A stretch of 64,000 bases of DNA from Hymenobacter armeniacus (GTDB lineage Bacteria > Bacteroidota > Bacteroidia > Cytophagales > Hymenobacteraceae): assembly GCF_014699055.1 (NCBI RefSeq), contig NZ_JACXAC010000001.1, positions 310,001-374,000 on the forward strand. The letters run 5' to 3'. Positions within the stretch are counted from its first letter, which is position 1, and the number at the start of each line of letters is the position of its first letter. The notes below the pieces were generated by a model. It saw only the letters and a program-made list of their open reading frames with translations. It was not told where the DNA came from and did no database searches. Positions 1 to 8,575 of the stretch are shown piece by piece. The position numbers were made by a program, and so were the translations under genes.

Positions 1-14
1 TAGTGATGGCAAGC

Positions 15-58
15 GAGATGCTTCGACTTCGCTGCGCTCCGCTCAGCATGACGTTCAA
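15..58. repeat. Half copy of GATGCTTCG/CAGCATGACG palindromic repeat
   Basis: A GAGATGCTTCG block is followed by a GC-rich core and then CAGCATGACG. This closely matches the right arm of the complete inverted repeat at 990-1102, so the other arm probably lies before the window start. It sits just past the 3' end of the gldA-like gene. Confidence 0.6.
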
Positions 59-62
59 TTCA

Positions 63-971
63 TCATTTCGTCAATTCCCCAAACACCTCTTCCAGGCTCT
101 GGTGCTCCTGCCGCAGCCCGAGCAGTGTCCAGCCTTCCTGGCCCGCCAGGCGCGACACGGCCGCGCGCACGTCGGTGCCCGGGGCGGTGCGCAACAGCAC
201 CACCCCGCCCGGCGCCGCTTCCACGTTGCGCACGCCCGGTAGTTGCGCCAGCTTGGCAGAATCCACGGCGCCTTCGAATTCGGCGCGCACCACCGTTTCG
301 CCGGCGGCGCGGGCGGCCAGCTCGGCCACCGGGCTGTCAGCCACCAGCTTGCCGCGGCTGATGATGAGCACGCGCGAGCACAGGGCCGTGACTTCGGGCA
401 GGATGTGGGTGCTGAAAATGACGGTTTTGTCTTCGCCCACCTCGCGAATGAGCTGGCGGATTTCCAGAATCTGGTTGGGGTCGAGGCCGGTGGTGGGCTC
501 GTCGAGGATGAGCACATCGGGGTCGTGAATGAGGGCTTGGGCCAGGCCCACGCGCTGCCGGTAGCCTTTGCTGAGCGCCCCAATCTGCTTGTTCTGCTCG
601 CGGCTCAACCCCACGCGGCGCACCAGCTCACCCACGCGGGTTCGCAGGTTTTTGCCGCTGAGGCCGTGCACCGAGCCGATGAATTCGAGGTACTCGTGCA
701 CGTACATGTCGAGGTACAGCGGGTTGTGCTCGGGCAGGTAGCCCACGTGACGTCGCACGGCCAGGCTGTCGGTCAGCACGTCGTGGCCGGCCACGCGCAC
801 GGTGCCGGCGGTGGGGGGGAGGTAGCCGGTGGCAATTTTCATGGTGGTGCTTTTGCCGGCGCCGTTTGGCCCGAGGAAGCCCACAATTTCGCCCTTGCCC
901 GCCGTGAAGCTGATGTTGTCCACGGCGTTTTGGGCGCCGTAGGTTTTGGTCAGGTTTTCAATTTCTACCAT
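63..971 (-). CDS. gldA: Gliding-motility-type ABC transporter ATP-binding protein (GldA-like)
   Basis: This 302-residue cytoplasmic ABC ATPase has Walker A GPNGAGKST at residues 34-42, a signature-like LSKGYRQR near 133, Walker B LILDEP near 154 and an H-loop STHIL near 190. Length and the YLPEHNPLY Q-loop region fit GldA, the ATPase of the GldA-GldF-GldG transporter tied to gliding and type IX secretion in Bacteroidota. The ATG at 971 was chosen because the longer reading upstream runs through a palindromic repeat and lacks homology. gldF and gldG are not adjacent in the window, as is often so. It could instead serve another ABC-2 exporter; the ATPase assignment is firm, the partner is inferred. 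Confidence 0.75.
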   Translation of the reverse strand: MVEIENLTKTYGAQNAVDNISFTAGKGEIVGFLGPNGAGKSTTMKIATGYLPPTAGTVRVAGHDVLTDSLAVRRHVGYLPEHNPLYLDMYVHEYLEFIGSVHGLSGKNLRTRVGELVRRVGLSREQNKQIGALSKGYRQRVGLAQALIHDPDVLILDEPTTGLDPNQILEIRQLIREVGEDKTVIFSTHILPEVTALCSRVLIISRGKLVADSPVAELAARAAGETVVRAEFEGAVDSAKLAQLPGVRNVEAAPGGVVLLRTAPGTDVRAAVSRLAGQEGWTLLGLRQEHQSLEEVFGELTK

Positions 972-989
972 GCTGGAACTGTTTGACGC

Positions 990-1102
990 AAGAACGTCAT
1001 GCTCATCTGGTCTACGCGCAGCCGAAGCATCTCCACTGCGCAAGTAATTAGGTTTGAGGTAGAGATGCTTCGGCTGCGCGTACGCCAGCTGAGCATGACG
1101 CG
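990..1102. repeat. Inverted repeat, GATGCTTCG/CAGCATGACG family
   Basis: The left arm (about 994-1033) and right arm (about 1062-1100) are imperfect reverse complements about 40 bases long, separated by about 28 bases. The arms carry CGTCATGCTCA..CCGAAGCATCTC and its complement. The element fills the gap between the gldA-like gene and the SDR gene. A half copy lies at 15-58 and relatives at 7725-7829 and 11593-11699. Confidence 0.75.
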
Positions 1103-1107
1103 CTATG

Positions 1108-1800
1108 TTACTTCACCTGCGCCGGCCGCAGCTGGATTTCCGATATCATCGTCGTGTCCGGTGCCTCGATGGCGTGCACAATGGCGTCGGCAATGGCTTC
1201 GGGCTGCATCTTGTAAGGACTGGGCTCGGCGCCGGGTTCGTTGCCGTTGAAGTTGGTTTCCACCGAACCCGGCATCACGCACGTCACGCGGATGCCGGCC
1301 GGACGCACCTCTTTAAACAGGGCGTCCGAAAAGCCGCGCACCGCAAACTTGGTGGCGCAATAGCCGCTCATGCCGGCCGTGCCCGCCGTGGCGGCCAACG
1401 AAGCCACGTTGACAATGTGCCCTTGCTTCTGCCGCTTCATCTGCGGCAGCACGGCGCGGGTGCACAGAAACGTGCCCAGCACATTGGTGTCGAACATGGT
1501 TTTCCAGTCCTCGGTTTTGAAACCGTCGACTTCGCCCATGATGCCCAGGCCGGCGTTGTTTACCAGGATGTGGATGTCGGGCCCCTGTTCGCGCTGCGTG
1601 TTGGTGAAAGCTTCGGCCACGGAGTGCTCGTCCTGCACATCGCAGGCAAAAAACTGAAACCGGTCGTGCACCAGCCCGGTGGGGGCCGTGCGCGCCCAGC
1701 CGGCCACGGCGGCCCCGCGCGCCAGCAGGGCCTCCACGGTGGCGCGGCCTATTCCTTTGCTTGCGCCGGTAACGATGGCGACTTTGCCGGTGAGGTCCAT
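1108..1800 (-). CDS. Short-chain dehydrogenase/reductase
   Basis: This 230-residue classical SDR has the nucleotide-binding motif TGASKGIG at 11-18, an NNAG motif near 82, and a Ser...Tyr-x3-Lys catalytic set in the stretch ending GYCATK near residues 135-153. It should be an NAD(P)H-dependent cytoplasmic oxidoreductase; the substrate cannot be told from sequence. A second SDR of similar size (2721-3443) lies nearby on the same strand but is separated by an oppositely oriented lipoprotein gene, so the two are not one operon. The ATG start directly precedes the Rossmann motif. Confidence 0.85.
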   Translation of the reverse strand: MDLTGKVAIVTGASKGIGRATVEALLARGAAVAGWARTAPTGLVHDRFQFFACDVQDEHSVAEAFTNTQREQGPDIHILVNNAGLGIMGEVDGFKTEDWKTMFDTNVLGTFLCTRAVLPQMKRQKQGHIVNVASLAATAGTAGMSGYCATKFAVRGFSDALFKEVRPAGIRVTCVMPGSVETNFNGNEPGAEPSPYKMQPEAIADAIVHAIEAPDTTMISEIQLRPAQVK

Positions 1801-1881
1801 TTATCTTTGGGAAAAGTAAGGATGCAAATGCGCTATACGAGTTTGCGGCCGCAAGTTAGCGGCCTGGGGTGGTTTGAAGGG

Positions 1882-2619
1882 ATGCGTGCCGCCGTCCGCA
1901 GCGCGGTGGCCGTGGGGCTGGCCGTGGGGCTTAGCACCTGCAGCTCGGGGCCCGACTGCCTCAAGAGCACGGGCACCATCGTGACGCAGCAGCGGGCCGT
2001 GGATGCGGGCCTGACCACCGTCACGGTTTTCGACAACGTAGACTTGCGCCTCGTGCAGGACGCCAAAACCTACGCCGAAGTGCGCGCCGGTGAAAACCTG
2101 ATTAGCGAAATCGTGCTCACGCGCAAAGGCAATTCCCTCGAAATCAACAACACCAGCACCTGCAACTGGACCCGCAGCTACGACTCGCCCCGCGAAGTCA
2201 CGCTGCACCTGCCGCGCATCACCAACGTGTTTATGCGCGGCCAGGGCAACGGCAGCACCGTGGGCGAATTCGTGCAAGACACCGTTTTCTTCCACCTCAT
2301 CGGGGCCGGCGACTACGACCTCACGGTGCGGGCCAAGCAGCTGTTCCTCGACCAGTACGAATTGGGCGACATCACCGTGCGCGGCACGACCGAATACATG
2401 AACTGCACGTTGGGGGGCGCGGGCCGGCTTTTTGCGCAGGGCATTACGCCGCAAAGCTGCGACGTGAAACTGACCCGCGACAGCGACGGCGATGCGCATG
2501 TGCGGGCGTCGCAACGCTTGGGCGGAATCGTGGCCGGCAACGGTACTCTGTACTATGGCGGGCCGCCTTCGTTCGTCGATATCCGAGTGACGGGCCGGGG
2601 CGGGCAGAAAGCCGAGTAA
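1882..2619 (+). CDS. Lipoprotein with DUF2807 (GIN-like) domain
   Basis: This protein of 245 residues begins with an n-region and hydrophobic stretch ending in the lipobox LSTC (Cys about residue 20), so it is probably a lipidated envelope protein. The rest is a repetitive beta-rich domain of the DUF2807 type (DNVDLRLVQD, then evenly spaced short strands), common in Bacteroidota and of unknown function. An in-frame ATG at 1822 would give a 20-residue longer N-terminus but leave only 21 bases to the divergent SDR gene; the 1882 start gives a cleaner signal peptide. The open frame extends far upstream only because it is antisense to the SDR gene. Confidence 0.75.
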   Translation: MRAAVRSAVAVGLAVGLSTCSSGPDCLKSTGTIVTQQRAVDAGLTTVTVFDNVDLRLVQDAKTYAEVRAGENLISEIVLTRKGNSLEINNTSTCNWTRSYDSPREVTLHLPRITNVFMRGQGNGSTVGEFVQDTVFFHLIGAGDYDLTVRAKQLFLDQYELGDITVRGTTEYMNCTLGGAGRLFAQGITPQSCDVKLTRDSDGDAHVRASQRLGGIVAGNGTLYYGGPPSFVDIRVTGRGGQKAE

Positions 2620-2631
2620 AGTTGGTGCGAT

Positions 2632-2724
2632 GTAGGTACGCATAGCAGCATCTTGTCGTCAGCGCCGTTTGCAACAATTTTAATCGTTGTCGTTCAACGA
2701 CGAGACGCAACTATGCGACTCTAC
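2632..2724. repeat. Inverted repeat, GAGACGCAA family
   Basis: The left arm starts GTAGGTACGCATAGCAGCAT and the right arm ends GAGACGCAACTATGCGACTCTAC; they are imperfect reverse complements about 30 bases long. The element lies between two convergent genes and its right edge touches the stop codon of the SDR gene, so it could act as a transcription barrier. A closer-to-perfect copy is at 19481-19588. Confidence 0.65.
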
Positions 2725-3443
2725 AAATCGCCCAACTGCGGCCGAATCAGCAATTCCTCCACCACGGCGTGGGGCGAGAGCGAATAGGTGCCAAACACGG
2801 CCTCGGCCACGTCTTCGGCCTGCACGAACCGCTCGGCGGGTAGGTCCACGCCGGCCCAGCTGGCCGTGAGGGTGGGGCCGGGCAGCACGGCCGTGACGCG
2901 CACGCCGCTGGGCTTGAGCTCTTCGCGCAGGTTTTTGGTGAAGCCCAGCAGGGCGTGCTTGGCAATGCCGTAGGAGCCGCCGTTGGGGTAGGCCGTGATG
3001 CTGGCCGTGGAGCAGATGGTGAAAATGTGCCCCCGGCCCTGGGCAATGAAGCCCGGCAGTAGGGGCAGGGTCACGTCGTAGGCGCTGAGCAGGTTCACGG
3101 CCAGCATCTGGCGCAGCTGCGAGCCGTCGGCGGGCTCGTCCTGCAGGCGGCCGGGCACGAAGGCCCCGGCATTGTTCACCAGCACCTCCACGGGCAGACC
3201 CAGGCCCAGTACAAACGCGGCAAAGCGCGCGCAGTCGGCGGCGAGGCTGAGGTCGGCGGGAAAGGTGTGCAAGGTGGCGCCGGGAATAGCGGCGGTTAGC
3301 TCGGCGGTGAGGGCCGCTAAGTCGTCGGCCGAGCGCGCGCAGGTGGCCACCGGATACCCGGCCCGCAGAAAGCGCGACACGACGGCGCGGCCAATACCTT
3401 TGCTGCCGCCGGTCACGACAATTAATTTTTCGGTTGATTCCAC
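2721..3443 (-). CDS. Short-chain dehydrogenase/reductase
   Basis: This 240-residue SDR has TGGSKGIG near residues 11-18, a VNNAG motif near 89 and a Tyr-x3-Lys pair in SYGIAK near 156. The start is GTG at 3443; no ATG lies near the conserved N-terminus. In-frame reading from this GTG places the Rossmann motif at the usual distance. An NAD(P)-dependent oxidoreductase of unknown substrate is the fair call. It faces away from the mlaE-mlaF pair. Confidence 0.83.
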   Translation of the reverse strand: MESTEKLIVVTGGSKGIGRAVVSRFLRAGYPVATCARSADDLAALTAELTAAIPGATLHTFPADLSLAADCARFAAFVLGLGLPVEVLVNNAGAFVPGRLQDEPADGSQLRQMLAVNLLSAYDVTLPLLPGFIAQGRGHIFTICSTASITAYPNGGSYGIAKHALLGFTKNLREELKPSGVRVTAVLPGPTLTASWAGVDLPAERFVQAEDVAEAVFGTYSLSPHAVVEELLIRPQLGDL

Positions 3444-3541
3444 TTTCTTCTCCTGATTTTACGTAAAGTCCCGCGGCGCTTCATACGTCTTGCTCCGCAA
3501 CACCGGGCCCCAAACTTCGGTTTTAATTCTCACCCCACCTC

Positions 3542-4273
3542 ATGCTAACAACTTTCGGCTCGTTCGTCCTCTTTCTGCGCGGCATGGTCACGCGCACCGA
3601 GCGGTTCCGCGTCCTCTGGAACCGCACCATCGACGAAGCCATCCTCATTGGGGTCGATTCCGTGGTCATCGTGTCCATCGTGTCGGCCTTCATCGGCGCC
3701 GTTACCTGCGTCCAGATTGCCTACAACCTTACCAACCCGCTCATCCCGCAGTCCACCATCGGCTACATGGTGCGCGAAATGACCATTCTGGAGCTCGCGC
3801 CCACCATCACCAGCATCGTGCTGGCCGGCAAGGTAGGCTCCAGCATCGCCGGCGGCCTGGGCACCATGCGCATCACCGAGCAGATTTCGGCCCTGGAGGT
3901 AATGGGCATCAATTCGACCTCGTACTTGGTGCTGCCGCGCATTCTGGCGGCCGTCCTTATGTTTCCGCTGCTGGTCATCATGGCCATGCTGCTGTCCATT
4001 CTGGGCGGCTACCTGGCCGGCACGCTCACCGGCGTGATGACGGCCCAGGATTACGTGGAAGGCATTCGCACCGATTTCATTCCCTACAACATCCTGTTTG
4101 CCCTCATCAAGGCCGTGGTGTTTGCCTTCCTGGTGTCGGGTATCTCGTCGTTCAAAGGCTACTACACCACCGGCGGCGCCCTCGAAGTGGGCGCGGCCAG
4201 CACCGGCGCCGTCACCAACTCCATCATCGCCATCCTGATTGCCGACTTCGCCCTAGCGGCCCTGCTGCTCTGA
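3542..4273 (+). CDS. mlaE: MlaE-type ABC transporter permease (lipid transport)
   Basis: This 243-residue inner-membrane permease has five or so hydrophobic segments and the MlaE family features VREMTILELAPTITSIVLAG (about 79-98) and GSSIAGGLGTMRITEQISAL (about 100-119). MlaE works with the ATPase MlaF and an MCE-domain protein to move phospholipids between the membranes. mlaF follows 91 bases downstream, with a palindromic repeat in the gap. No MCE (MlaD) gene follows in this window, so the substrate-binding partner must be elsewhere. Confidence 0.88.
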   Translation: MLTTFGSFVLFLRGMVTRTERFRVLWNRTIDEAILIGVDSVVIVSIVSAFIGAVTCVQIAYNLTNPLIPQSTIGYMVREMTILELAPTITSIVLAGKVGSSIAGGLGTMRITEQISALEVMGINSTSYLVLPRILAAVLMFPLLVIMAMLLSILGGYLAGTLTGVMTAQDYVEGIRTDFIPYNILFALIKAVVFAFLVSGISSFKGYYTTGGALEVGAASTGAVTNSIIAILIADFALAALLL

Positions 4274-4276
4274 TTG

Positions 4277-4361
4277 GTTGTCAGTTGCTGGTTGTCAGTT
4301 GTCAGCATTGGCAATGCGCAACCAGCACGAACTGCCAACTGACAACCAACAACTGACAACT
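4277..4361. repeat. Inverted repeat, GTTGTCAGTTG family (copy a)
   Basis: The left arm contains two GTTGTCAGTTG units in tandem, the right arm two CAACTGACAAC units, so the transcript can form a long hairpin. It fills the gap between mlaE and mlaF, two co-directional genes. Further copies are at 39000-39090 and 39847-39939, both also inside an operon. Confidence 0.8.
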
Positions 4362-4364
4362 ATC

Positions 4365-5180
4365 ATGATTGAAGTATCCAATATCGAAAAGTCCTTCAAC
4401 GGCACGCCCGTGCTGAAAGGCATTTCGTGCGTGTTCGAATCGGGCAAGTGCAACCTGCTGCTCGGCGGCTCGGGCACCGGCAAAAGCGTGCTCCTGCAGT
4501 GCATCGTGGGCCTGATGAAGCCCGACATCGGCTCCATCACCTTCGACGGCACCGTGTACACCAACAGCAAGATTGACATCCGGCAGGAAATCCGGCGCAA
4601 AATCGGGATGCTGTTCCAGGGCTCGGCCCTGTTCGACTCCATGACCGTGGCCCAGAACGTGGAATTCCCGCTGCAGATGCTGACGCCCGAGATGAGCCCC
4701 GAAGAGCGCCGCGAGCGGGTCGAGTTCTGCCTCAAGCGCGTGGGCCTCGAAAACGCCGGCAACAAGATGCCCGCCGAGATTTCGGGCGGCATGAAAAAGC
4801 GCGTGGGCATTGCCCGCGCCATCGCGCCGCAGTGTACCTACCTGTTTTGCGACGAGCCCAACTCCGGCCTCGACCCCGCCACCAGCATCAAGATTGACGA
4901 GCTGATTCACGAAATCACGCACGAATACAACATCACCACCGTCATCGTGACCCACGACATGAACTCGGTGATTGAAATCGGCGAGCACATCATCTTCCTG
5001 CACCAGGGCAAAAAGCTCTGGGACGGCACCAAAGACGAAATCCTCAACGCCACCGTGCCCGAGCTCAAAGAGTTCATCTTCAGCAGCAGCCTGGTGCGCG
5101 CCGCCAAGCGCATCGACGAAGAAACGGAAGGCGGCATGGCTGCTTTCACCGAAGAAAGCGAAGCCGGCGGCGGCATCTAG
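4365..5180 (+). CDS. mlaF: MlaF-type ABC transporter ATP-binding protein
   Basis: This 271-residue ABC ATPase has Walker A GGSGTGKS at residues 34-41, the signature ISGGMKKR near 145 and Walker B YLFCDEP near 160, followed by the NSGLDPATS D-loop region typical of MlaF. It energises the MlaE permease encoded just upstream. The ATG at 4365 was chosen because the longer in-frame reading from 4278 translates the palindromic repeat. The C-terminal tail after residue 250 is acidic and glycine-rich. Confidence 0.88.
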   Translation: MIEVSNIEKSFNGTPVLKGISCVFESGKCNLLLGGSGTGKSVLLQCIVGLMKPDIGSITFDGTVYTNSKIDIRQEIRRKIGMLFQGSALFDSMTVAQNVEFPLQMLTPEMSPEERRERVEFCLKRVGLENAGNKMPAEISGGMKKRVGIARAIAPQCTYLFCDEPNSGLDPATSIKIDELIHEITHEYNITTVIVTHDMNSVIEIGEHIIFLHQGKKLWDGTKDEILNATVPELKEFIFSSSLVRAAKRIDEETEGGMAAFTEESEAGGGI

Positions 5181-5193
5181 CATTAAGCAAAAC

Positions 5194-5263
5194 GCTACCC
5201 CGAAGCTGCGCTTCGGTCCGCAGGAGCAATACCCGCCGGGCCGAAGCGCAGCTTCGGGGTACA
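5194..5263. repeat. Inverted repeat, CCCCGAAGC family
   Basis: The arms TACCCCGAAGCTGCGCTTCG (from about 5196) and its complement ending AGCTTCGGGGTACA (5263) form an outer hairpin, and each arm is itself nearly palindromic. It lies between the convergent mlaF and DinB-like genes and could serve as a bidirectional terminator. A second copy is at 45586-45659. Confidence 0.75.
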
Positions 5264-5275
5264 CTTTTTATGCTC

Positions 5276-5806
5276 CTACGCCTGCAACAACTGCAGATGC
5301 CCCAGGTGGTGCCGCCCGTGCCAGGCGTAGAGCGCCAGCGTTTGGTCAAGCGTCGAAGTACGTTGGTTGCCGGGGTGGTAAAAAGTGCGCTGCCATTGCT
5401 CTTCGGTGAGGTGGTGCAGCAGCGTCACAAACCGCGAATGCAGCGCCTCCAGCAAGGTGAGCGACACGGTGATGGGCGTGGCCGCCACGTCTGGTAGCTC
5501 GGCCCAGGCTGCCTCCTCGTAAGGTTTAATGGTGGGATTGTCCTCGGTCAGCGCCAGCCGGAACCGCACGTAGGCGTTCAGGTGCGAGTCGGTCACGTGG
5601 TGTATCACCTGGCGGCCGTTCCAGCCGCCGGGGCGGTAGGGGCGCTCCAGGCCCACGCCGCCCACGGCCTTGGCGGCCGCCGTGAGCTGGGCCGGCAGGT
5701 CGGCAATTTGCTGAATGAGGGCCGTGTGCTCGGCAGCGGTCAGGGGGCCGTTGGGTAGCTGCGGCCGCCCAACGGGGTACTTCAGAGAGTCTTCGGATGC
5801 ATTCAT
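5276..5806 (-). CDS. DinB/YfiT-like metal-dependent protein (possible bacillithiol transferase)
   Basis: This 176-residue protein fits the DinB-2/YfiT superfamily of four-helix metal-binding proteins. It has the histidines expected for the metal site: HHVTDSH near residues 69-75 and WHGRHHLGH near the C-terminus. The phrase YRPGGWNGRQVIHHVTDSH is typical of the YfiT branch, which includes bacillithiol S-transferases. The exact activity is inferred from family membership. It is a single gene, between the terminator at 5817-5859 and the palindrome at 5194-5263. Confidence 0.78.
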   Translation of the reverse strand: MNASEDSLKYPVGRPQLPNGPLTAAEHTALIQQIADLPAQLTAAAKAVGGVGLERPYRPGGWNGRQVIHHVTDSHLNAYVRFRLALTEDNPTIKPYEEAAWAELPDVAATPITVSLTLLEALHSRFVTLLHHLTEEQWQRTFYHPGNQRTSTLDQTLALYAWHGRHHLGHLQLLQA

Positions 5807-5816
5807 GTTGGCAAAG

Positions 5817-5859
5817 AAAGCAAAAGCGCCGCCTCTAGGTGAGGCGGCGCTTTTGCTTC
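5817..5859 (-). terminator. Strong hairpin terminator downstream of the bifunctional nuclease gene
   Basis: A stem of about 18 base pairs (AAGCAAAAGCGCCGCC and complement) with a five-base TAGGT loop is flanked by T-rich runs on either strand. It lies 24 bases past the stop of the minus-strand nuclease gene and before the next minus-strand gene. The symmetry could allow termination in both directions. Confidence 0.85.
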
Positions 5860-5882
5860 TGATAAAATCGACGGCTTAAGAC

Positions 5883-6515
5883 TTAGCCGTTGCGCTTGTT
5901 GAGTTCGTCGCGGATTTTGGCAGCCTTCTCGTAGTCTTCTTTTTCGAGGGCCTGGGCCAGCATTTTGGTCAGCTCGTCCAACGACACCTGGCCGCTGGGC
6001 TCGCGCGGCTCGGGCTGGGCCCGGCTGGGCCGCGGGGCGTCCGAATCGTCGTCCTCGTCGTCTTCGTCCTCGTCTTCCTCCACCTCGCTTTCGGCCTCGT
6101 CGAGGTCAGAAAGAATGATGCCGGCCTCGCTCAGCACGCTTTCCACGGTGTAGATGGGCACGCCAAAGCGCAAGCCGATGGCAATGGCGTCGGAGGGCCG
6201 GGCGTCGATGTCGAACGTGGTGGCGCCGTCGGAGCACACGATGCGCGAATAGAACACGCCTTCCTTCAAATCGGAAATCACCACTTCCAGAATCACCACG
6301 TGCACGTGCTCGGCAAAGGACTTGAACAAGTCGTGCGTGAGCGGGCGGTTGGGGCTGATTTTTTCGATTTGGATGGCAATGCTCTGGGCCTCGAACATGC
6401 CGATGATGATGGGCAGGCGGCGGTTGCCGCCCTTCTCGCCCAGAATCAGCGCGAAGGAGCCAGACTGCGACTGGCTGGACGACAGGCCCAGAATTTCAAG
6501 CTGGATTTTTTTCAA
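5883..6515 (-). CDS. Bifunctional nuclease family protein (DUF151) with C-terminal UVR motif
   Basis: The N-terminal part (about residues 1-130) is a DUF151 bifunctional nuclease domain, including LPIIIGMFEAQSIA and DARPSDAIAIGLR. A strongly acidic Asp/Glu linker (about 145-160) follows, then a C-terminal UvrB/UvrC-like motif (ALEKEDYEKAAKIRDELNKR). DUF151 proteins have reported DNase and RNase activity in plants; bacterial roles are poorly known. The start is TTG at 6515, since no ATG lies upstream in frame near the conserved MKKIQLEI opening. The gene follows etfA but with a 217-base structured gap, so co-transcription is uncertain. Confidence 0.85.
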   Translation of the reverse strand: MKKIQLEILGLSSSQSQSGSFALILGEKGGNRRLPIIIGMFEAQSIAIQIEKISPNRPLTHDLFKSFAEHVHVVILEVVISDLKEGVFYSRIVCSDGATTFDIDARPSDAIAIGLRFGVPIYTVESVLSEAGIILSDLDEAESEVEEDEDEDDEDDDSDAPRPSRAQPEPREPSGQVSLDELTKMLAQALEKEDYEKAAKIRDELNKRNG

Positions 6516-6636
6516 GGGAATGGGTACTGTGTGTCTTGGGTGGCTTGGGAAGGATGGGCAGGGCCCGGCCGCGGCCGGTGGGCAGGATGTACGTGCAAAT
6601 AAAGAAAAGTCCCGGCATCTGCCGCCAAATCCTGCC

Positions 6637-6717
6637 CGGTAATACGGGATTACCGAAAAAAGATTGGGGGCTTAAGCCCCGGCATTCTTGCGAAAACCAG
6701 CTGCCTAAGCCCCCATT
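6637..6717. other. Structured intergenic region with hairpins
   Basis: Within the 6516-6732 gap there are a 7-bp hairpin CGGTAAT/ATTACCG (6637-6655), a perfect palindrome GGGGCTTAAGCCCC (6667-6680), and a 10-bp pair TGGGGGCTTA/TAAGCCCCCA (about 6665-6674 and 6707-6717). The last is followed on the minus strand by no clear T-run, so it may be an attenuator or mRNA-end structure rather than a classical terminator of etfA. Confidence 0.5.
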
Positions 6718-6732
6718 CCTTTGCAAACGAAA

Positions 6733-7710
6733 TTAATTCAGCGCTTTAACGGCCGCCGTCAGTTTGGGCAATACGTCGAACACGTCGCCCACAATGCCGT
6801 AATCCGCCGCTTTGAAGAAGGGAGCTTCGGGGTCTTTGTTGATAACCACGATGACCTTGCTGCTGTTCACGCCGGCCAGGTGCTGGATGGCGCCCGAAAT
6901 GCCGCAGGCAATGTAGAGGTTCGGCGACACGGTGATGCCCGTCTGGCCCACGTGCTCGTGGTGGGGGCGCCAGTCCACGTCGCTCACCGGCTTGGAGCAG
7001 GCCGTGGCCGCGCCCAGGGCCTTGGCCAGGTCCTCAATCAGGCCCCAGTTTTCGGGGCCTTTCATGCCGCGGCCGCCCGATACCACGCGCTCGGCCTCGG
7101 GCAGCAGCACGCCGCCGGCCTGGTCCTGCATGATGACCTGCTTGGGCGCATCGGCAAAGTCGGCGTCGCTCAGCTGGGCCGAGAAGCTGGTCACCTCGGC
7201 CGTTTTGCCGGCCTCGTGCTGGGCCTCGGTCGAGTTTTTCTTCACGGCAATGATTTTGCGGTCGCCGCTGAGCACCACGTCCGAAAACGCCTTGCCCGAA
7301 AACGCGCCGCGCTTCACCGTAAACTGGTCGCCGCTGATTTTGGGCAGCTCCACTACATTGGTGGCCAGGCTGGCCTTGAGGCGCACCGACAGGCGCGAAC
7401 CCACGGCGGCGCCAATGTTGCTGTTGGCCAGCACAATGATTTTGGCCTGTTCCTGCTCAGCCGCCGTGGCGATGAGCTTGGTGTAGGCGTTGTTCACGAA
7501 GTCTTTCAGGCGCGGCTCGGCGTCGTAGAGCACTTTCGAGATGCCCTGCTCGCCCAGCTTGGCTAAGTTGGTCTCATTGGCTTCGCCCACGGCGATGGCC
7601 GTGGCGGTGGTGCCCAGCTGTGCGGCCACTTGCGCGCCATACGAGGCCACTTCCAGCGACGACTTCTTTACTTCGCCATCGGCGCATTCAACTACAACTA
7701 GTACAGACAT
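6733..7710 (-). CDS. etfA: Electron transfer flavoprotein alpha subunit
   Basis: This 325-residue protein carries the ETF-alpha FAD-binding C-terminal region: [11 protein letters not shown] near residue 207, [20 protein letters not shown] near 256, and [11 protein letters not shown] followed by a conserved [18 protein letters not shown] stretch. With ETF beta it accepts electrons from acyl-CoA dehydrogenases and passes them towards the quinone pool via ETF:quinone oxidoreductase. It lies downstream of etfB, with a repeat of about 100 bases between. Length is normal. Confidence 0.95.
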   Translation of the reverse strand: MSVLVVVECADGEVKKSSLEVASYGAQVAAQLGTTATAIAVGEANETNLAKLGEQGISKVLYDAEPRLKDFVNNAYTKLIATAAEQEQAKIIVLANSNIGAAVGSRLSVRLKASLATNVVELPKISGDQFTVKRGAFSGKAFSDVVLSGDRKIIAVKKNSTEAQHEAGKTAEVTSFSAQLSDADFADAPKQVIMQDQAGGVLLPEAERVVSGGRGMKGPENWGLIEDLAKALGAATACSKPVSDVDWRPHHEHVGQTGITVSPNLYIACGISGAIQHLAGVNSSKVIVVINKDPEAPFFKAADYGIVGDVFDVLPKLTAAVKALN

Positions 7711-7724
7711 GGTTTTATGTTTTT

Positions 7725-7829
7725 TGTCATCCTGAGCGCAGCGAAGGACCTTATCACGCTTGCGCCGTTGGGTTAGTTAAAGTAGACAAAGGCCGCCGTG
7801 ATAAGATGCTTCCTTCGTCAGCATGACAG
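7725..7829. repeat. Inverted repeat between etfB and etfA (GTCATCCTGAGC family)
   Basis: The left arm TGTCATCCTGAGCGCAGCGA.. (to about 7758) pairs imperfectly with the right arm GATAAGATGCTTCCTTCG..CATGACAG (about 7797-7829). The arms are a diverged version of the GATGCTTCG/CAGCATGACG family. The element lies inside the co-directional etfB-etfA pair. Confidence 0.7.
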
Positions 7830-7834
7830 ACGAA

Positions 7835-8575
7835 TTAAATAACCTTTGCTTCGTTGCGGAGCAGCTTGATGAGCTCGCCGGCGTTTTCGGCGTCGATGAG
7901 CTTCACGCCCTGCTTCTTGGGCGGCAGCGCGTACTCGGCCACGGTGGTGCGGGCGGGCTCGCCCACGGCGGGCACCACTTTCAGGGGCTTGGTGCGGGCC
8001 GTCATGATGCCGCGCATGTTGGGAATGCGGGGCTCGCACATGGGCTGCTGGCACGAGGCCACGAAGGGCGTGTTGACGGTCACAATCTCCTTGCCGCCCT
8101 CAATTTCGCGCTCCAGCGTGGCGGTGTTGCCGCTCAGGTCCAGCTTCATGGCCGGGGCCACCGTGGGGATGCCCAGCATCTCGCCCACCATGCCGTGCAC
8201 CTGGAAGCCGTTGTAGTCGATGCTTTCCTTGCCCATCAAAATCACGTCGTAGGCACCTTCCTTGGCGATGGCGGCAATCTGCTCGGCCACAAAGTAGGCG
8301 TCGGTGGGAGCAGCGTCGACGCGGATGGCGTCGTCGGCGCCAATGGCCAGGGCTTTGCGGATGTTGGGCTCGGTGTCGGCCTGGCCCACGTTCAGCACCG
8401 TGACGGTGCCGCTGCCGGCGGCTTCTTTCAGCTCAATGGCGCGGGTGAGGGCGTATTCGTCCCAGGGGTTAATCACGAACTGCACCCCGGCCTTGTTAAA
8501 CTCCTTGTTATCGGGAGTGAAGGTGATTTTGGTGGTCGTGTCGGGCACGTTGGAAATGCAAACCAGAAACTTCAT
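7835..8575 (-). CDS. etfB: Electron transfer flavoprotein beta subunit
   Basis: This 246-residue protein matches ETF-beta throughout: MKFLVCISNVPDTTTKI at the start, INPWDEYALTRAIELKE near 45-60, GADDAIRVD near 98, and LMGKESIDYNGFQVHGMVGE near 128, the AMP/FAD-contact region. It forms the ETF heterodimer with the downstream etfA product. The Bacteroidota-type promoter box TACCTTTG at 8703-8710 lies upstream on the minus strand. Confidence 0.95.
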   Translation of the reverse strand: MKFLVCISNVPDTTTKITFTPDNKEFNKAGVQFVINPWDEYALTRAIELKEAAGSGTVTVLNVGQADTEPNIRKALAIGADDAIRVDAAPTDAYFVAEQIAAIAKEGAYDVILMGKESIDYNGFQVHGMVGEMLGIPTVAPAMKLDLSGNTATLEREIEGGKEIVTVNTPFVASCQQPMCEPRIPNMRGIMTARTKPLKVVPAVGEPARTTVAEYALPPKKQGVKLIDAENAGELIKLLRNEAKVI

